DNA of 37,032 nt, taken from SLFT01 sp964493075. GTDB taxonomy: Bacteria > Hydrogenedentota > Hydrogenedentia > Hydrogenedentales > CAITNO01. The notes below the pieces were generated by a model. It worked only from the letters and a program-made list of their open reading frames with translations, was not told the DNA's origin and did not search any database. A program made the position numbers and the translations under genes. Below are positions 21,317 through 31,200 of the stretch, piece by piece; the stretch's first letter is position 1; each line of letters opens with the position of its first letter. The stretch covers positions 1-37,032 of the forward strand of contig CAZBNU010000015.1 of assembly GCA_964493075.1 (NCBI GenBank). Direction: 5' to 3'.

Positions 21317-21785
21317 AAATTAGGGTCGTGTTCATAAAGCCCAGATCTTTTCCCTGCTAAGAAAGCGTTACTTTTTCTTCGAGGTATCTGTCTGTTAATG
21401 GTTCCCATGTCCTTCAAAGGACAATTGATAGTAGCCCGCCAGTTCAGTGGCGGGATTGTGTGTTTCACAACAATCTACGTCCTGTAGGGACGTTTGAATA
21501 ACCATAGAGTAATACAGCATTTTCAAACGTCCTTACAGGACGTACCAACGGGGAGGAACGCCATGGTTCCCGCCACTAAACTGGCGGACTACTATCAACC
21601 GTCCCTAACGGGACTTAACCGGATTACACCTTCCTTTTCCAATTTTCGCCAACAGCGGTCAAGGATTGTAATGACTGGCGATACTTTATTGTTTCCCGGA
21701 AAATATGCCAAACATCTGTCTATCTTTTTTGAAACATGTTCCTTGTAGTCTGGTCATATACGGTACTGATTACAAGGATGCCCCA
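21317..21785. other. Intergenic region dominated by a palindromic element
   Basis: 469 bp with no coding signal except short chance frames. Most of it is the nested inverted-repeat element at 21409-21614. No clear terminator for the esterase gene is seen. AAGGA lies 6-7 nt before the next ATG. Confidence 0.6.
21409..21614. mobile_element. REPIN/MITE-like nested inverted-repeat element
   Basis: The outermost hairpins are GTCCTT/AAGGAC (21409-21422) and GTCCC/GGGAC (21601-21614). The main arms are 21425-21455 and 21568-21598, inverted with 2 mismatches in 31 (starting TTGATAGTAGCCCGCCAG). The inner arms are 21477-21498 and 21522-21543, inverted with 1 mismatch in 22, each containing a hairpin of the CGTCC...GGACG type. 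It has no transposase gene. The two paired substitutions (C/T against each other) look like decay of a once-perfect palindrome. Confidence 0.75.
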
Positions 21786-22996
21786 ATGAAACGTAACAAA
21801 CTGCTGGTTGTTTTTTTAATCCTATTTACTGTTACGCTGCCGGTTTTCGCCATTGGTGAGCGCGGCCACTGCGAAATAGGGCGTATGATGGTGGAGGAGT
21901 ACCTGCAGCATGATACCATGTTGCCGGGACTGGCTGCGTTGTTTGAGAATGACGACAATGTGCGCGCCTTGTACTCGGGTTGCGCTTTTCCTGATTGGGG
22001 NNNNNNNNNNNNNNNNNNNNNNNNNNNNNNNNNNNNNNNNNNNNNNNNNNNNNNNNNNNNNNNNNNNNNNNNNNNNNNNNNNNNNNNNNNNNNNNNNNNN
22101 CGCTGGGTTCGCTGCGGTCGCGGGCTATGTTTTGGGGTGGTCATGTGGTGGGGAACATGAAGCGGGATGCGCAAAAGGAACGCATGCCGTGGGTCTATGA
22201 TCATTACTTCGACTACTACTACGGCGGGCTGGAACATGGCGCGGCAGTCACCGCCGAGGCCGTCCGCTACTACTATGCGCGGTTGACAGGCAGCCATTTT
22301 TTCCAGAACACCCCTCCTTACGCGCCCTATGTGCAGCATGAAAACGGGTATGTGCCCCGGTTGCAAATCAGCGAGGCCCACCTCATGGCGGACCAGCCCC
22401 ATTACAACGCCGGGGGCGAACCTTTCCTTGAGATTGGCGGCATAGGCGACACACAACGTGTGGGTCTCATACAGGTTAATTTGGAGGAGGTATCGCCGGA
22501 CTTTACCCTGAATACGGCGCAGATGCGTTTGTACTGTGCTGGTATAAAGGGAACCGCGGATACGCCGTTGACCCTGACGGCCTACCGGGTATTGAAGCCG
22601 TGGCAGGCAGGAACTGGCGCCACGGATGATGTCAGTGGGGTTGACGGACGCAACGCAGCCGCGGACGAATGCTGCTGGCAACACTCCGGCGTGGGTTCAT
22701 GGGGGAAACCGGGATGCAACGCCCCCGGCGAGGATTACAAGGCAGCACCGGAGGATTCCATTACCCTATCCCCGGTTCAGGAAGCGGGACAGTGGGTCAT
22801 TTTTGACATCACCAGCGCCACCAAACACTGGCTTGCCCATCCCAAAGAAAACCACGGACTATTGCTTCGACAGGAAACAAACCAAAGCCATGCGCCCACA
22901 GTGCAGTTCTATTCGTCTCACGCCTTCAAGGGCTGTCCCGACGGCCTTTGCGGCGGCAAGCGCGTTGTGTTCCGCCCTGCATTTATTCTTTATTAG
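21786..22996 (+). CDS. Secreted protein with DNRLRE-like C-terminal domain, interrupted by a gap
   Basis: The ATG at 21786 follows AAGGA and encodes a signal peptide (LLVVFLILFTVTLPVFA). The mature start, IGERGHCEIGRMMVEEYL and later RALYSGCAFPDWG, recalls the Trp/His zinc-site regions of phospholipase C / S1-P1 nuclease-like proteins. After the gap, MFWGGHVVGNMKRDA and YFDYYYGGLEHGAAVTAEAV continue a helical domain. From about 22410 a beta-rich domain (VGLIQVNLEEVSPDFTLNTA; LTAYRVLKPWQAG; GQWVIFDITSATKHWLAHP) resembles the DNRLRE carbohydrate-binding-like family. The two sides are in different frames across the 100 N, so the gap length is wrong. Treating them as one gene is an inference from continuous content. 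Confidence 0.65.
22001..22100. other. Assembly gap of 100 N
   Basis: This gap interrupts the DNRLRE-like gene. Reading frames on the two sides differ, so the real gap is not 100 nt if this is one gene. Confidence 0.98.
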
Positions 22997-23060
22997 GTGC
23001 CACATCCGGGTGCAGTAGGGGCAGAGCGCTATGCTGGACCGCGCGGGCGATCGGCAAATC

Positions 23061-26000
23061 CTATTTGGTGCGGCGTCGTATCCCGAGAGCCGCAACACCG
23101 GCGCCCAGCAGTAGAACTACAAACGGCAAGGCATGTACCGGTACATCGGGTTCAGCCGTCACCAAAACCGGTGCGGACGCAGCAGCCGCAAAATTACCGG
23201 CAGCGTCTATGGCAGTGCCTGCGACAATGGTAAAGCCCAGCGTACCGATACCGGTAATGTCGCTGAGGGTCACAATATAACTGTTGTCTTTCGCGGACAC
23301 CACGGTCACCATCGCCGTCACATCGCCTGTTACATCCAGCGTGATATTATTTTCCGTCAACCAACTGCTTTCTTCCCCTGTGTAATCCACCGTGAAATCC
23401 ACATAATCTCCTTGGGATACAATCGCCTGGGAAGGCGGCCCAATAACAATATCCGGAGGAGTAATGTCGTAGGTTACACTGTTGTTTGTGCTGGTGGAAG
23501 CCGGGTTAGACATCGCGAAACATGCGTCAATTATTACCGCCGAAGGAATGTTCGCTACAATAATGCCATCACCTTCTATCCCTGTCACTTCTACCGTATA
23601 GTGCATGTTATCACCGCTGTTTGTCACCGTGTAGATGGTCACGGCAGTCGTGCTACCCGAAAAATCAACATCTACGTCATCGCCATCATCGGTATCAAAC
23701 CCCGTTACCGGGCGACTGAATACCACATCGAACACAATAGGTAATGTATTCGTCGGGTCTGCCTGGGAAGCCGCCACATTGATGGTTGCCTTAATCGGGA
23801 ACGGCGTCAAATTACCCTGAAAGAAGGGATACGAACCGTCTTCACAAATATCCCAGACGGTGACATAATCCCAGTTTACAAAAGTCGCCTGCTGCATCAT
23901 TTCTGTTGTGGTTTTGCCAACACCGCCATCGGATACTGTCTGTCCCGAGCTTTCTATGTCCCAGTAACTTCTGATAGCAAGATTGCTGTAATCGGTTCCC
24001 ACGAGACCGCCAATCCAAGTATTACCCGACACATCGCCTGTGCTGTAGCAATTTGTAATGGTGCTTTCATAGGAATAGCCCACAAGACCGCCAACATGCC
24101 TCCCCCCACACACAGTACCCATGCTATAGCAATTCATGATGGTGCTTTCATAGGAATAGCCCGCAAGACCGCCAACATAGTCTTCTTCACTGGACACATC
24201 ACATGTGCTGTAGCTGGTCATTATGCTGCTTTTATGGCTAGCATAACCCGCGAGACCGCCAACATAGTCTTCTGTACCCGACACCACACCTGTACTGTAG
24301 CAATTGGCAATACTGGTGTAGTCGTAAGCACGGCCCACAAGACCACCAACAAGAGAATTTCCCGATACATCTATATTTTCCAACGCCACATTACGGATGG
24401 TAGCACCTAGTGTATCACCAAATATTCCTACGTAATTTTCTAAAGGCCGGTTTATGTTCAATCCCGTAATAACGTATCCCTGACCGTCAAAGATACCGGA
24501 GAACGGAGTTCCCTGATAGCCATTTGTTTCGGAATCTGTGTCCGGTGCGATGGGAATAAAACCAACACCGCTGTTCCACTCTGAAGTGCTACTGGCATCA
24601 ATATTATTTGCAAGACGGTAGGCATAACTCAGAGAGTAGTCCGGGGTGTTACCAATGATCTGCAGTTCATCAACATCGTTGATTTCGATCCAGACCGGTA
24701 CAGTAGCTATAGCAGACACATTGGCGCTGATGCCACAGACAGTAGCAGCACTGCATATACTCTCGGGAACAGCAAGAACAATCATACCTGTACCGGAAGC
24801 TTCTGTAACTTTAACCGTATAATTTCTGTTATCACCTGTGTTGGTTACTGTGTAGGCGGTAACCATCATGGAACCCCCAGAGAAGTCCACATCAGTACTG
24901 TCAAAGCCGGTAACGGGGAGACGAAAGTTTACATTAAATGTTACTGGAAGATCTGATGGGCTAGCGGCTGCTTTTATAGTTACAACCACTCTGTTGTCGG
25001 CAGGATGGAATTGGAGGTAGGGATAATAAACATTTTCACAGATACCCCAAACCGTTGTAAAATCCCAGCCGACAAAGGTTGCCTGTTGCATCATTGCTGC
25101 AGTGGTCCTGCCCCTACCGCCAGCAGATACGGTTTGTCCCGAGATTTCTTTATCCCAGTAACTGCTCGTAATAGTACTGCCTATATCGGCATCACCCACA
25201 AGACCACCGACATAATCATGTCCCGACACAGCACCCGCGCTGTAGCTACTCGTGATACTGCTATCTCTGTAGGCATTACCCACAAGACCACCGACATAAT
25301 CATGTCCCGACACAGCACCCGTGCTGTAGCCACTCGTAATACTGCTATCTCCGCGGGCATAACCCAAAAGTCCGCCAACCTTATCTTCTCCTGACACAGC
25401 ACCCGTGCTGTAGCTGTTTGTGATACTGCCATAGGTACTACCTACAAGACCACCAACAGAGTCTCCTATACCCGACACCTTCCCCGTGCTGTAGCAGTTC
25501 CTCATGTTATCATAGGCACTGCCTACGAGTCCACCAACCCCACCACTGCCTGACACGGCTCCTGCGTTGAAGCAATTTGAGATAGTACTGGGATAAGCAG
25601 ATTCGCCCACGAGACCACCAACACTGCCGTCTCCCGACACAACACCCGTGCTGTAGCAAAACGTGATAATAGTTTCGTCGTCGGCATAGCCCAAGAGTCC
25701 ACCAACATCGTTGCCTCCAGATACAACACCTGTGTTATAGCTGCTCGTAATACTGCTTTGCCACGTATTACCAACAAGACCCCCAATCCGGAAATTTGTT
25801 CCTGAAACAGTACCCGCGCTAAAGCTTGCCGCAACGCTGCTATACGACATATCACCAACAAGCCCCCCAATCGAAGACTCACCTGAAACAACACAACTAC
25901 TATAGCAATCCGTGATACTGCTTTCATTGACTTCGCCCAAGAGGCCGCCGACACAAATGATGTTAAAACCGGAGCCCGACACATTGCCCGTGCTGTAGCA

Positions 26001-26081
26001 ATTCGTGATATTACTTTCATATGCACGTCCCACAAGACCACCAGTATACCGCGACCCCCCTGTCACATCCATATCTTCCAT
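23061..26081 (-). CDS. GLUG-repeat surface protein, main part
   Basis: About 1006 residues. Module 1 has eleven GLUG-type repeats (GGLVG/GGLLG, each followed by a TNCYSTGxVSG-like unit). It ends with SSYWDKEISGQTVSAGGRGR and a TVWGIC...YPYLQ segment. Next are an Ig-like domain and a second copy of the whole arrangement: WIEINDVDELQIIGN, five more GLUG repeats, SYWDIESSGQTVSDGG, then Ig-like domains. The C-terminus (VPVHALPFVVLLLGAGVAAL plus GIRRRTK) is an anchor or sorting signal with a hydrophobic helix and a basic tail. The real start lies upstream: the first in-frame ATG here is internal, and the N-terminal signal is in another frame at 26165-26404. It is probably displayed on the surface as an adhesin-type protein. 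Confidence 0.85.
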   Translation of the reverse strand: MEDMDVTGGSRYTGGLVGRAYESNITNCYSTGNVSGSGFNIICVGGLLGEVNESSITDCYSSCVVSGESSIGGLVGDMSYSSVAASFSAGTVSGTNFRIGGLVGNTWQSSITSSYNTGVVSGGNDVGGLLGYADDETIITFCYSTGVVSGDGSVGGLVGESAYPSTISNCFNAGAVSGSGGVGGLVGSAYDNMRNCYSTGKVSGIGDSVGGLVGSTYGSITNSYSTGAVSGEDKVGGLLGYARGDSSITSGYSTGAVSGHDYVGGLVGNAYRDSSITSSYSAGAVSGHDYVGGLVGDADIGSTITSSYWDKEISGQTVSAGGRGRTTAAMMQQATFVGWDFTTVWGICENVYYPYLQFHPADNRVVVTIKAAASPSDLPVTFNVNFRLPVTGFDSTDVDFSGGSMMVTAYTVTNTGDNRNYTVKVTEASGTGMIVLAVPESICSAATVCGISANVSAIATVPVWIEINDVDELQIIGNTPDYSLSYAYRLANNIDASSTSEWNSGVGFIPIAPDTDSETNGYQGTPFSGIFDGQGYVITGLNINRPLENYVGIFGDTLGATIRNVALENIDVSGNSLVGGLVGRAYDYTSIANCYSTGVVSGTEDYVGGLAGYASHKSSIMTSYSTCDVSSEEDYVGGLAGYSYESTIMNCYSMGTVCGGRHVGGLVGYSYESTITNCYSTGDVSGNTWIGGLVGTDYSNLAIRSYWDIESSGQTVSDGGVGKTTTEMMQQATFVNWDYVTVWDICEDGSYPFFQGNLTPFPIKATINVAASQADPTNTLPIVFDVVFSRPVTGFDTDDGDDVDVDFSGSTTAVTIYTVTNSGDNMHYTVEVTGIEGDGIIVANIPSAVIIDACFAMSNPASTSTNNSVTYDITPPDIVIGPPSQAIVSQGDYVDFTVDYTGEESSWLTENNITLDVTGDVTAMVTVVSAKDNSYIVTLSDITGIGTLGFTIVAGTAIDAAGNFAAAASAPVLVTAEPDVPVHALPFVVLLLGAGVAALGIRRRTK

Positions 26082-26164
26082 TCCTATATCTCGGATGGTA
26101 GCGCCAATCGTTAAACCAAAGAGGCCCGTATAAAATGCGGACCGCTTAATGGTTAATCCTGTAA

Positions 26165-26404
26165 TTAAGTTATATCATTCCCGATGGGCTTAAACCCCGC
26201 CCCGCTGTTCCAACTGGCTGTGGCACTCGCATCAATATCATTGCCAAGCACATAATCACCATTCAACGGATAGCCCGGATCATTGCCGATCAGCTGTAGT
26301 TCGTCAATGTCATTGATCTCAATTTGTGCCATCGCCGGGGCAGCAATAGATAACACAATTAGCATAACGCCTGTTACATACAAGCACTTGTTAAGCCGTT
26401 TCAT
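26165..26404 (-). CDS. N-terminal fragment of the GLUG-repeat protein (frame broken)
   Basis: The ATG at 26404 has AAGGG about 9-10 nt upstream. It encodes a signal peptide (YVTGVMLIVLSIAAPAMA) and the mature start QIEINDIDELQLIGNDPGYP, which matches WIEINDVDELQIIGN inside the downstream part. The frame ends at FKPIGNDIT. In the other module the matching segment reads on through FSGIFDGQGYVITGLNI. Here about 20 residues are missing, and ITGLTIKRSAFYTGLFG resumes in a different frame about 26170. So either a deletion with frameshift has truncated the protein or the assembly has lost bases in this repetitive gene. Confidence 0.8.
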   Translation of the reverse strand: MKRLNKCLYVTGVMLIVLSIAAPAMAQIEINDIDELQLIGNDPGYPLNGDYVLGNDIDASATASWNSGAGFKPIGNDIT

Positions 26405-26704
26405 GACTTCACACCCTTAAACCTTTTTTATGGTCAGTTTGGTTCACCACCACACCATTAACATAGATTATACCATGGAGTATGACGTTTTGTATATTTT
26501 TGTAATCTCTATGGGATTTAAGAATTCCTTATAACACGGCACTATTGTGCGCGTCGGTAAACTGAGGAATTGTCTTAGTTGCACGCCATTTCGGGGTAAT
26601 GTCGTACCCCCTTCGCAACTTCAGATACTGTTTCTTTCGAGAAAAGACCGCAGAGTGATACGCTCATATTGTTCAGAACTCTTGAACATATCTGAAACGC
26701 GAGC
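26405..26704. other. Intergenic region upstream of the GLUG gene
   Basis: 300 bp between two leftward genes. It holds a clear -10 (26467-26472, minus) for the GLUG gene. Farther right is a small inverted repeat, TGTTCA/TGAACA (about 26670-26692), just after the tolC-like stop. That repeat lacks a T tract, so I do not call it a terminator. Nothing coding is seen. Confidence 0.55.
26467..26472 (-). promoter_or_regulatory. Candidate -10 element for the GLUG protein gene
   Basis: TATAAT on the minus strand, about 63 nt before the start. The hexamer at 17 nt is TACAAA, a weak -35. Confidence 0.5.
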
Positions 26705-28210
26705 TTATTCTTCCGCTTCCCCGTGGGTCAGTATGCTCGAGAGGGTTTCGCCGGTGGCGGTCCGCACACTGTGCCACGCGGCGAGCAGGGAAACACGGGC
26801 CAATGCCAGTGTTGCCTGCGCTTCCACCAGGTCCCGTTGCGCCTGATTCAACAACGCCAGCGAGGTCAGCCCTGCTTGGAATTCTTTCTGCACCATGTCG
26901 CGGTTTTCCTGCACATAAGCGGCATTTTCCATCTGCAGACGCAATTGCTCCTGTGCTGTTTGCAGACGTACCAGGGCTTCGCGCACATCCTGCGCTACCG
27001 CAATTTCCGCAGCCTGCAAACGGTACCCGGCTTCCTTGTGTGCCTGTCTCGCTTCGGCAACTGCTGCACGTCGTTTGCCCCCGGAGAAAAGATTATAGGA
27101 CAAATTTACGCCGATGCTGTCCGAAACGTCCTGACCCTCAAAATTGCCGCTGCCGGATCGGGAAGCCTCTTTCGAGGCAAAGGCCGCAACTGTGGGGTAG
27201 TAGGAAGCCTGTTGCAGGCCCACATTGGCTTCGCTGCGGTCAACAGCGTAGCGGCTGCCTTCAAGATCGGGCCGCAACGCGCAGGCGTTTTCGTACAAGG
27301 CATCATAATCGGGCAGGGAGAATTCCGGTTCATCCGCCGGCTCGAGGGGCGTTAGCACAGTGCCTTCAGGCAAGCCAGCGTCGGCAATGCCCATGAGTGA
27401 TGCTAATGCAATTAGTGCCAGGCGGAAGTCCTGCAGCGCGCTGATATGCTGCGCCTCGGAGGCACGGGAACGCACCTCAAAATTCAACACTTCGGATCGC
27501 GACGCTGCACCTGCTTTGTTTCGGGCGTGGGCTTCCTTCAGCAATCTTGTGTTGAACTCTTTATCTGCCACTGTAATCGTCACCCGTTCGTTGGCCAGCT
27601 GCGCGCCGTAGTAGGTTTGCGCCACCGCTTCAAGCATTAACCGACGTGCTTCATCGGCGGCGGCGGCAGTCTCCTTTTCTCCAAAACGCGCCAGGGCATA
27701 GGCGTGTTTGCGGGCGAACCCGGTAAACAAGGCATACCCCACGCTGACGCTGACACTGTAATTGTCCACCGATTCCGGCACAGCCTGATAAGCGGCACTG
27801 GTCTGGTACGCTGAGGTGGCCAAGGTGGATCCAGTAGTCAACGGGGAAATTACCGGCATGAAAAGGGTTCGGGACAGGGTGGACATGAAACCACCCCGGA
27901 TGCTGTCCCGCGCTTCGCGAACCGTGCTGTCCGGCAACTCGGTATGAACGGCGTTCCAATCAAGGTCCACCGTGGGGAAAAAAGCCGCACGGGATTGTCT
28001 TACCCGTTCACCCGCCTGTCGCACCCGCATTTCCACTGCCTGCAGATCGGGATTGTCGGCCAGGGCGCGGCGTTGTGCGGCCTCAAGACTGAGCATCAGG
28101 GGCGGCGATGCTTCGATAGTGCCCATATCCACGGAACAATCCGTTTCCGAAAAAGCAGGGACAGCAAGCATACAGAAGATCAGCATAACGGGTAACGGTT
28201 TCAGGTTCAT
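26705..28210 (-). CDS. TolC-family outer-membrane efflux protein
   Basis: A 501-residue protein. I chose the ATG at 28210 because GGAG lies 7 nt upstream and a signal peptide follows at once (LPVMLIFCMLAVPAFS|ETDC); the longer upstream frame has no such features. The two repeats of the outer-membrane efflux protein family are visible, with LSLEAAQRRALADNPDLQAV at the start of the first and YENACALRPDLEGSRYAVDR opening the second. NLFSGGKRRAAVAEARQAHK and LLNQAQRDLVEAQATLALAR are typical coiled-coil or barrel-edge segments. It forms the outer-membrane duct of the tripartite pump encoded just upstream. Confidence 0.93.
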   Translation of the reverse strand: MNLKPLPVMLIFCMLAVPAFSETDCSVDMGTIEASPPLMLSLEAAQRRALADNPDLQAVEMRVRQAGERVRQSRAAFFPTVDLDWNAVHTELPDSTVREARDSIRGGFMSTLSRTLFMPVISPLTTGSTLATSAYQTSAAYQAVPESVDNYSVSVSVGYALFTGFARKHAYALARFGEKETAAAADEARRLMLEAVAQTYYGAQLANERVTITVADKEFNTRLLKEAHARNKAGAASRSEVLNFEVRSRASEAQHISALQDFRLALIALASLMGIADAGLPEGTVLTPLEPADEPEFSLPDYDALYENACALRPDLEGSRYAVDRSEANVGLQQASYYPTVAAFASKEASRSGSGNFEGQDVSDSIGVNLSYNLFSGGKRRAAVAEARQAHKEAGYRLQAAEIAVAQDVREALVRLQTAQEQLRLQMENAAYVQENRDMVQKEFQAGLTSLALLNQAQRDLVEAQATLALARVSLLAAWHSVRTATGETLSSILTHGEAEE

Positions 28211-28259
28211 GATATTCTCCAGCAAGGACAATGTCTTTACAGGGGTTGCGCTAAAATGC

Positions 28260-31200
28260 CTATTCATTGCTCTGGCCCTCGGTGTAGGCAGGTTCAACTT
28301 CCACATTAGCGACCCACACGCCGGAACGAAGCCACCGGACAACACGCCGCATGTCGTTCAGTATAAACAGCAGGCTAGGCACCAGCAGCAGCGTCAGCAG
28401 TGTGGCGAAGGCAACACCAGCGGCTATGGAAATGGCCATGGGAATAAGGAACTGTGCCTGCATATCCTGTTCCAGCAGCATGGGCGTCAAGCCGCCCACG
28501 GTGGTGAGCGAGGTTAATAGGATGGGCCGGAACCGCCGCGAACCTGCATTGCAAACCGCGGTCACAAATTCAATGCCTTTTGCCAGGTTCGTGTTGACAC
28601 ATTCAATAAACACAATGGCATCGTTAACCACCACGCCCGAAAGGGCAACCATGCCGAACATGCTCATCATGGACAGGTTGTAGCCCAGCAGCAGGTGGCC
28701 GATTACTGCGCCAATGATTCCAAAGGGAACCGTGACGAGAATAACAAAGGGCTGCATATAAGAGCGGAACATGGTGGCAATAATAATATAGATGCCGAGC
28801 ATGGCCAGCGGATACAACACAAACAGGCTTCCCAGCGACTCGGCGGCGTTTTTCTTTTCCCCCTCAAAAGAGAATACGATACCGGGATATTGGGCACGCA
28901 ATTGGGGCAGGTATTCCTTTTCAAGGTCAGCGGTAATTTCATTGGCATTGCCACGGGCAAGCACTTCCGCAGATACCGTAATGCGGCGCATACCATCAGT
29001 GCGGTTGATAACCGATACGCCGGGCCCGTACTCAATATCCGCAACAGAACGGAGCGGCACTTCCTGTCCGCGTGGCGTTCGGATACGGATGCGCTCGAAG
29101 TCGTCCAGGCTGCGCCGCTCATCCAGGGGATAACGCACACGCACGCGCACATCATCCCGTCCACGCTGAATTCGCACTGCTTCTTCACCGAAGTACCCTG
29201 CAAACACCTGTGTGCCTAGGTCGGCAACAGTAAGCCCCAGCGTGTGCGCCTCAGGTTTCAGCCGCATCCTGAATTCATTCTGGCCGGGACGAAAATCGTG
29301 TTGAATTTGATACACGGCATCATAAGTGCCCAGTTTTGTTTTTAATTTCTCTGCAGCCTCCAGCATCTTTTCCAGGGAACGGCCCCGCAGCCAGAGCTCA
29401 ATGGCCGCGCCAGGAGGCCCAGTCTGCAAGCCTTCAATCACCAGCGATGTGGCCCCCGGTATGGCCCCCACCTCTTCCTCCCAGGCCGCAAGCAGGTCAA
29501 AACTGGACACGGTGCGCTCTTCCGACGTGGCAATTTCCACACGTACACCGCCCACATGGCTGCCTTTGCTGCGCGTATAGGGATCTATGGCAGAACCAAT
29601 AAGGGAATAGATATTTTTAATCAGCGGCGCGCCTGATGCGGTCGGAAAACGTGCACCCACCTTCTTAACAGATTCTTCCAACTTGGCAACGGCATTCTCT
29701 GTGATTTCCAGCGGCGTACCATTGGGGAATTCAATGCCCGCTGTAACAACATCGCCATCCAGTTCCTGGAACAGCACAAACCGAACCATGCCGCCGCCAA
29801 CGATGCCGCCCATGATAATCATGAGGGCAATGGCGATAGACAGCGTAATATAACGCCAGCGCAACGCTAGACGCAGCAGCGGCTTGTAGCCATATTCGAT
29901 AAAGCCCATGAGCGCCGCGTCCACGCCGTGATGAAAGGCGCGTCCGAAGCGCATGATAAAAAGGCCGTTTTGCATGGGTCGGTCAGGCGCCGGCAAATGA
30001 TTCAGATGGGCAGGCAGCAGTATGAGACATTCAATAAGGGATATGGCAAGACACGAAATAACTACCACGGGCAGTTGAAAAATAAACTTGCCCATGATGC
30101 CGCTCACAAACATCAGCGGGATAAAGGCGATAATGGTGGTAAACACTGCCGCAAGCACGGGCATGCCCACTTCCATCACACCATCCACCGCCGCCTGCAA
30201 AGGCGGCGCGCCATTCTTCCGCGCCACATAGATGGCTTCCCCCACCACAATGGCGTCATCCACAATGATCCCGATAACCATGATCAATCCGAAGAGGCTG
30301 ATCATGTTGAGGGTGGCGCCTACCGCCCACATAATGCCCAGTGCGCCTGCAATGGAAATGGGAAGCCCCATGCCAGCCCAAAAGCTTAAACGGATGTCCA
30401 GAAACAACCATAACAGTGCAAATACAATGATAATGCCCATGACCCCGTTGCGCGTAAGCAGTTGCAACCGCGCCTGAAGAATATCGGTGGTGCCGCCCCA
30501 AGGCTCCAGATACACCCCCGGAGGCAACGTGGCCTGTTTCTGTTTGATATAGTCCCGGACGACGCCGTCTATGGCCAGCGTATCTTCTTCCGAGGTTTTC
30601 TGCACCATCACTGAGACGCACCGCTGTCCGTTGAACCTTGAAAACAGGGCGTTCTCATCGAAGGTGTCCCGAATCTCGGCGATGCGGTCCAGCGTAATCA
30701 CTTCCCCGTTGGGACGGGACAGCGCTACAATCTTTGAAAAATCCTTGCCGGTATAATTGCGGCCCAGCGTGCGCAGCCGTATCTCTTCGCCCTCGGTGCG
30801 CATCACGCCACCTGGAAAATTAAAACTGTTGGCACGCACAATCGCAGCCACCTGGCTGAAGGTCAGCCCGTACTCACGCAGCCGCTCCTCCGATACTTCG
30901 ATGCTGATCTCATAGGGACGTGCCGCCAATACCTCGGCCTGGGAAACACCAGGAAGTGCAAGCACTTCGTCCTTGATGTTCTCGGCCCATTCCTTCAGTT
31001 GCCGTTCCGATGTGGCATCGCCGTACAGGGAAAGCATGATCACTTCACTGCGCAACAGCATTTCCTCGGTAATGGGACGTTCCGCATCGGGCGGAAAGGT
31101 GGAAATGGCATCCACCGCATTGCGCACACGGTCTTTGACATAGGCCACATCGTAATCGTCCTTTACCTCGATCATCAGCATGCCCATGCTTTCCGCGGAA

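Noticed and set aside
26081..26404. Programmed frameshifting in the GLUG gene
   Set aside because: No slippery heptamer is present, and about 20 residues are missing, which a frameshift alone does not explain.
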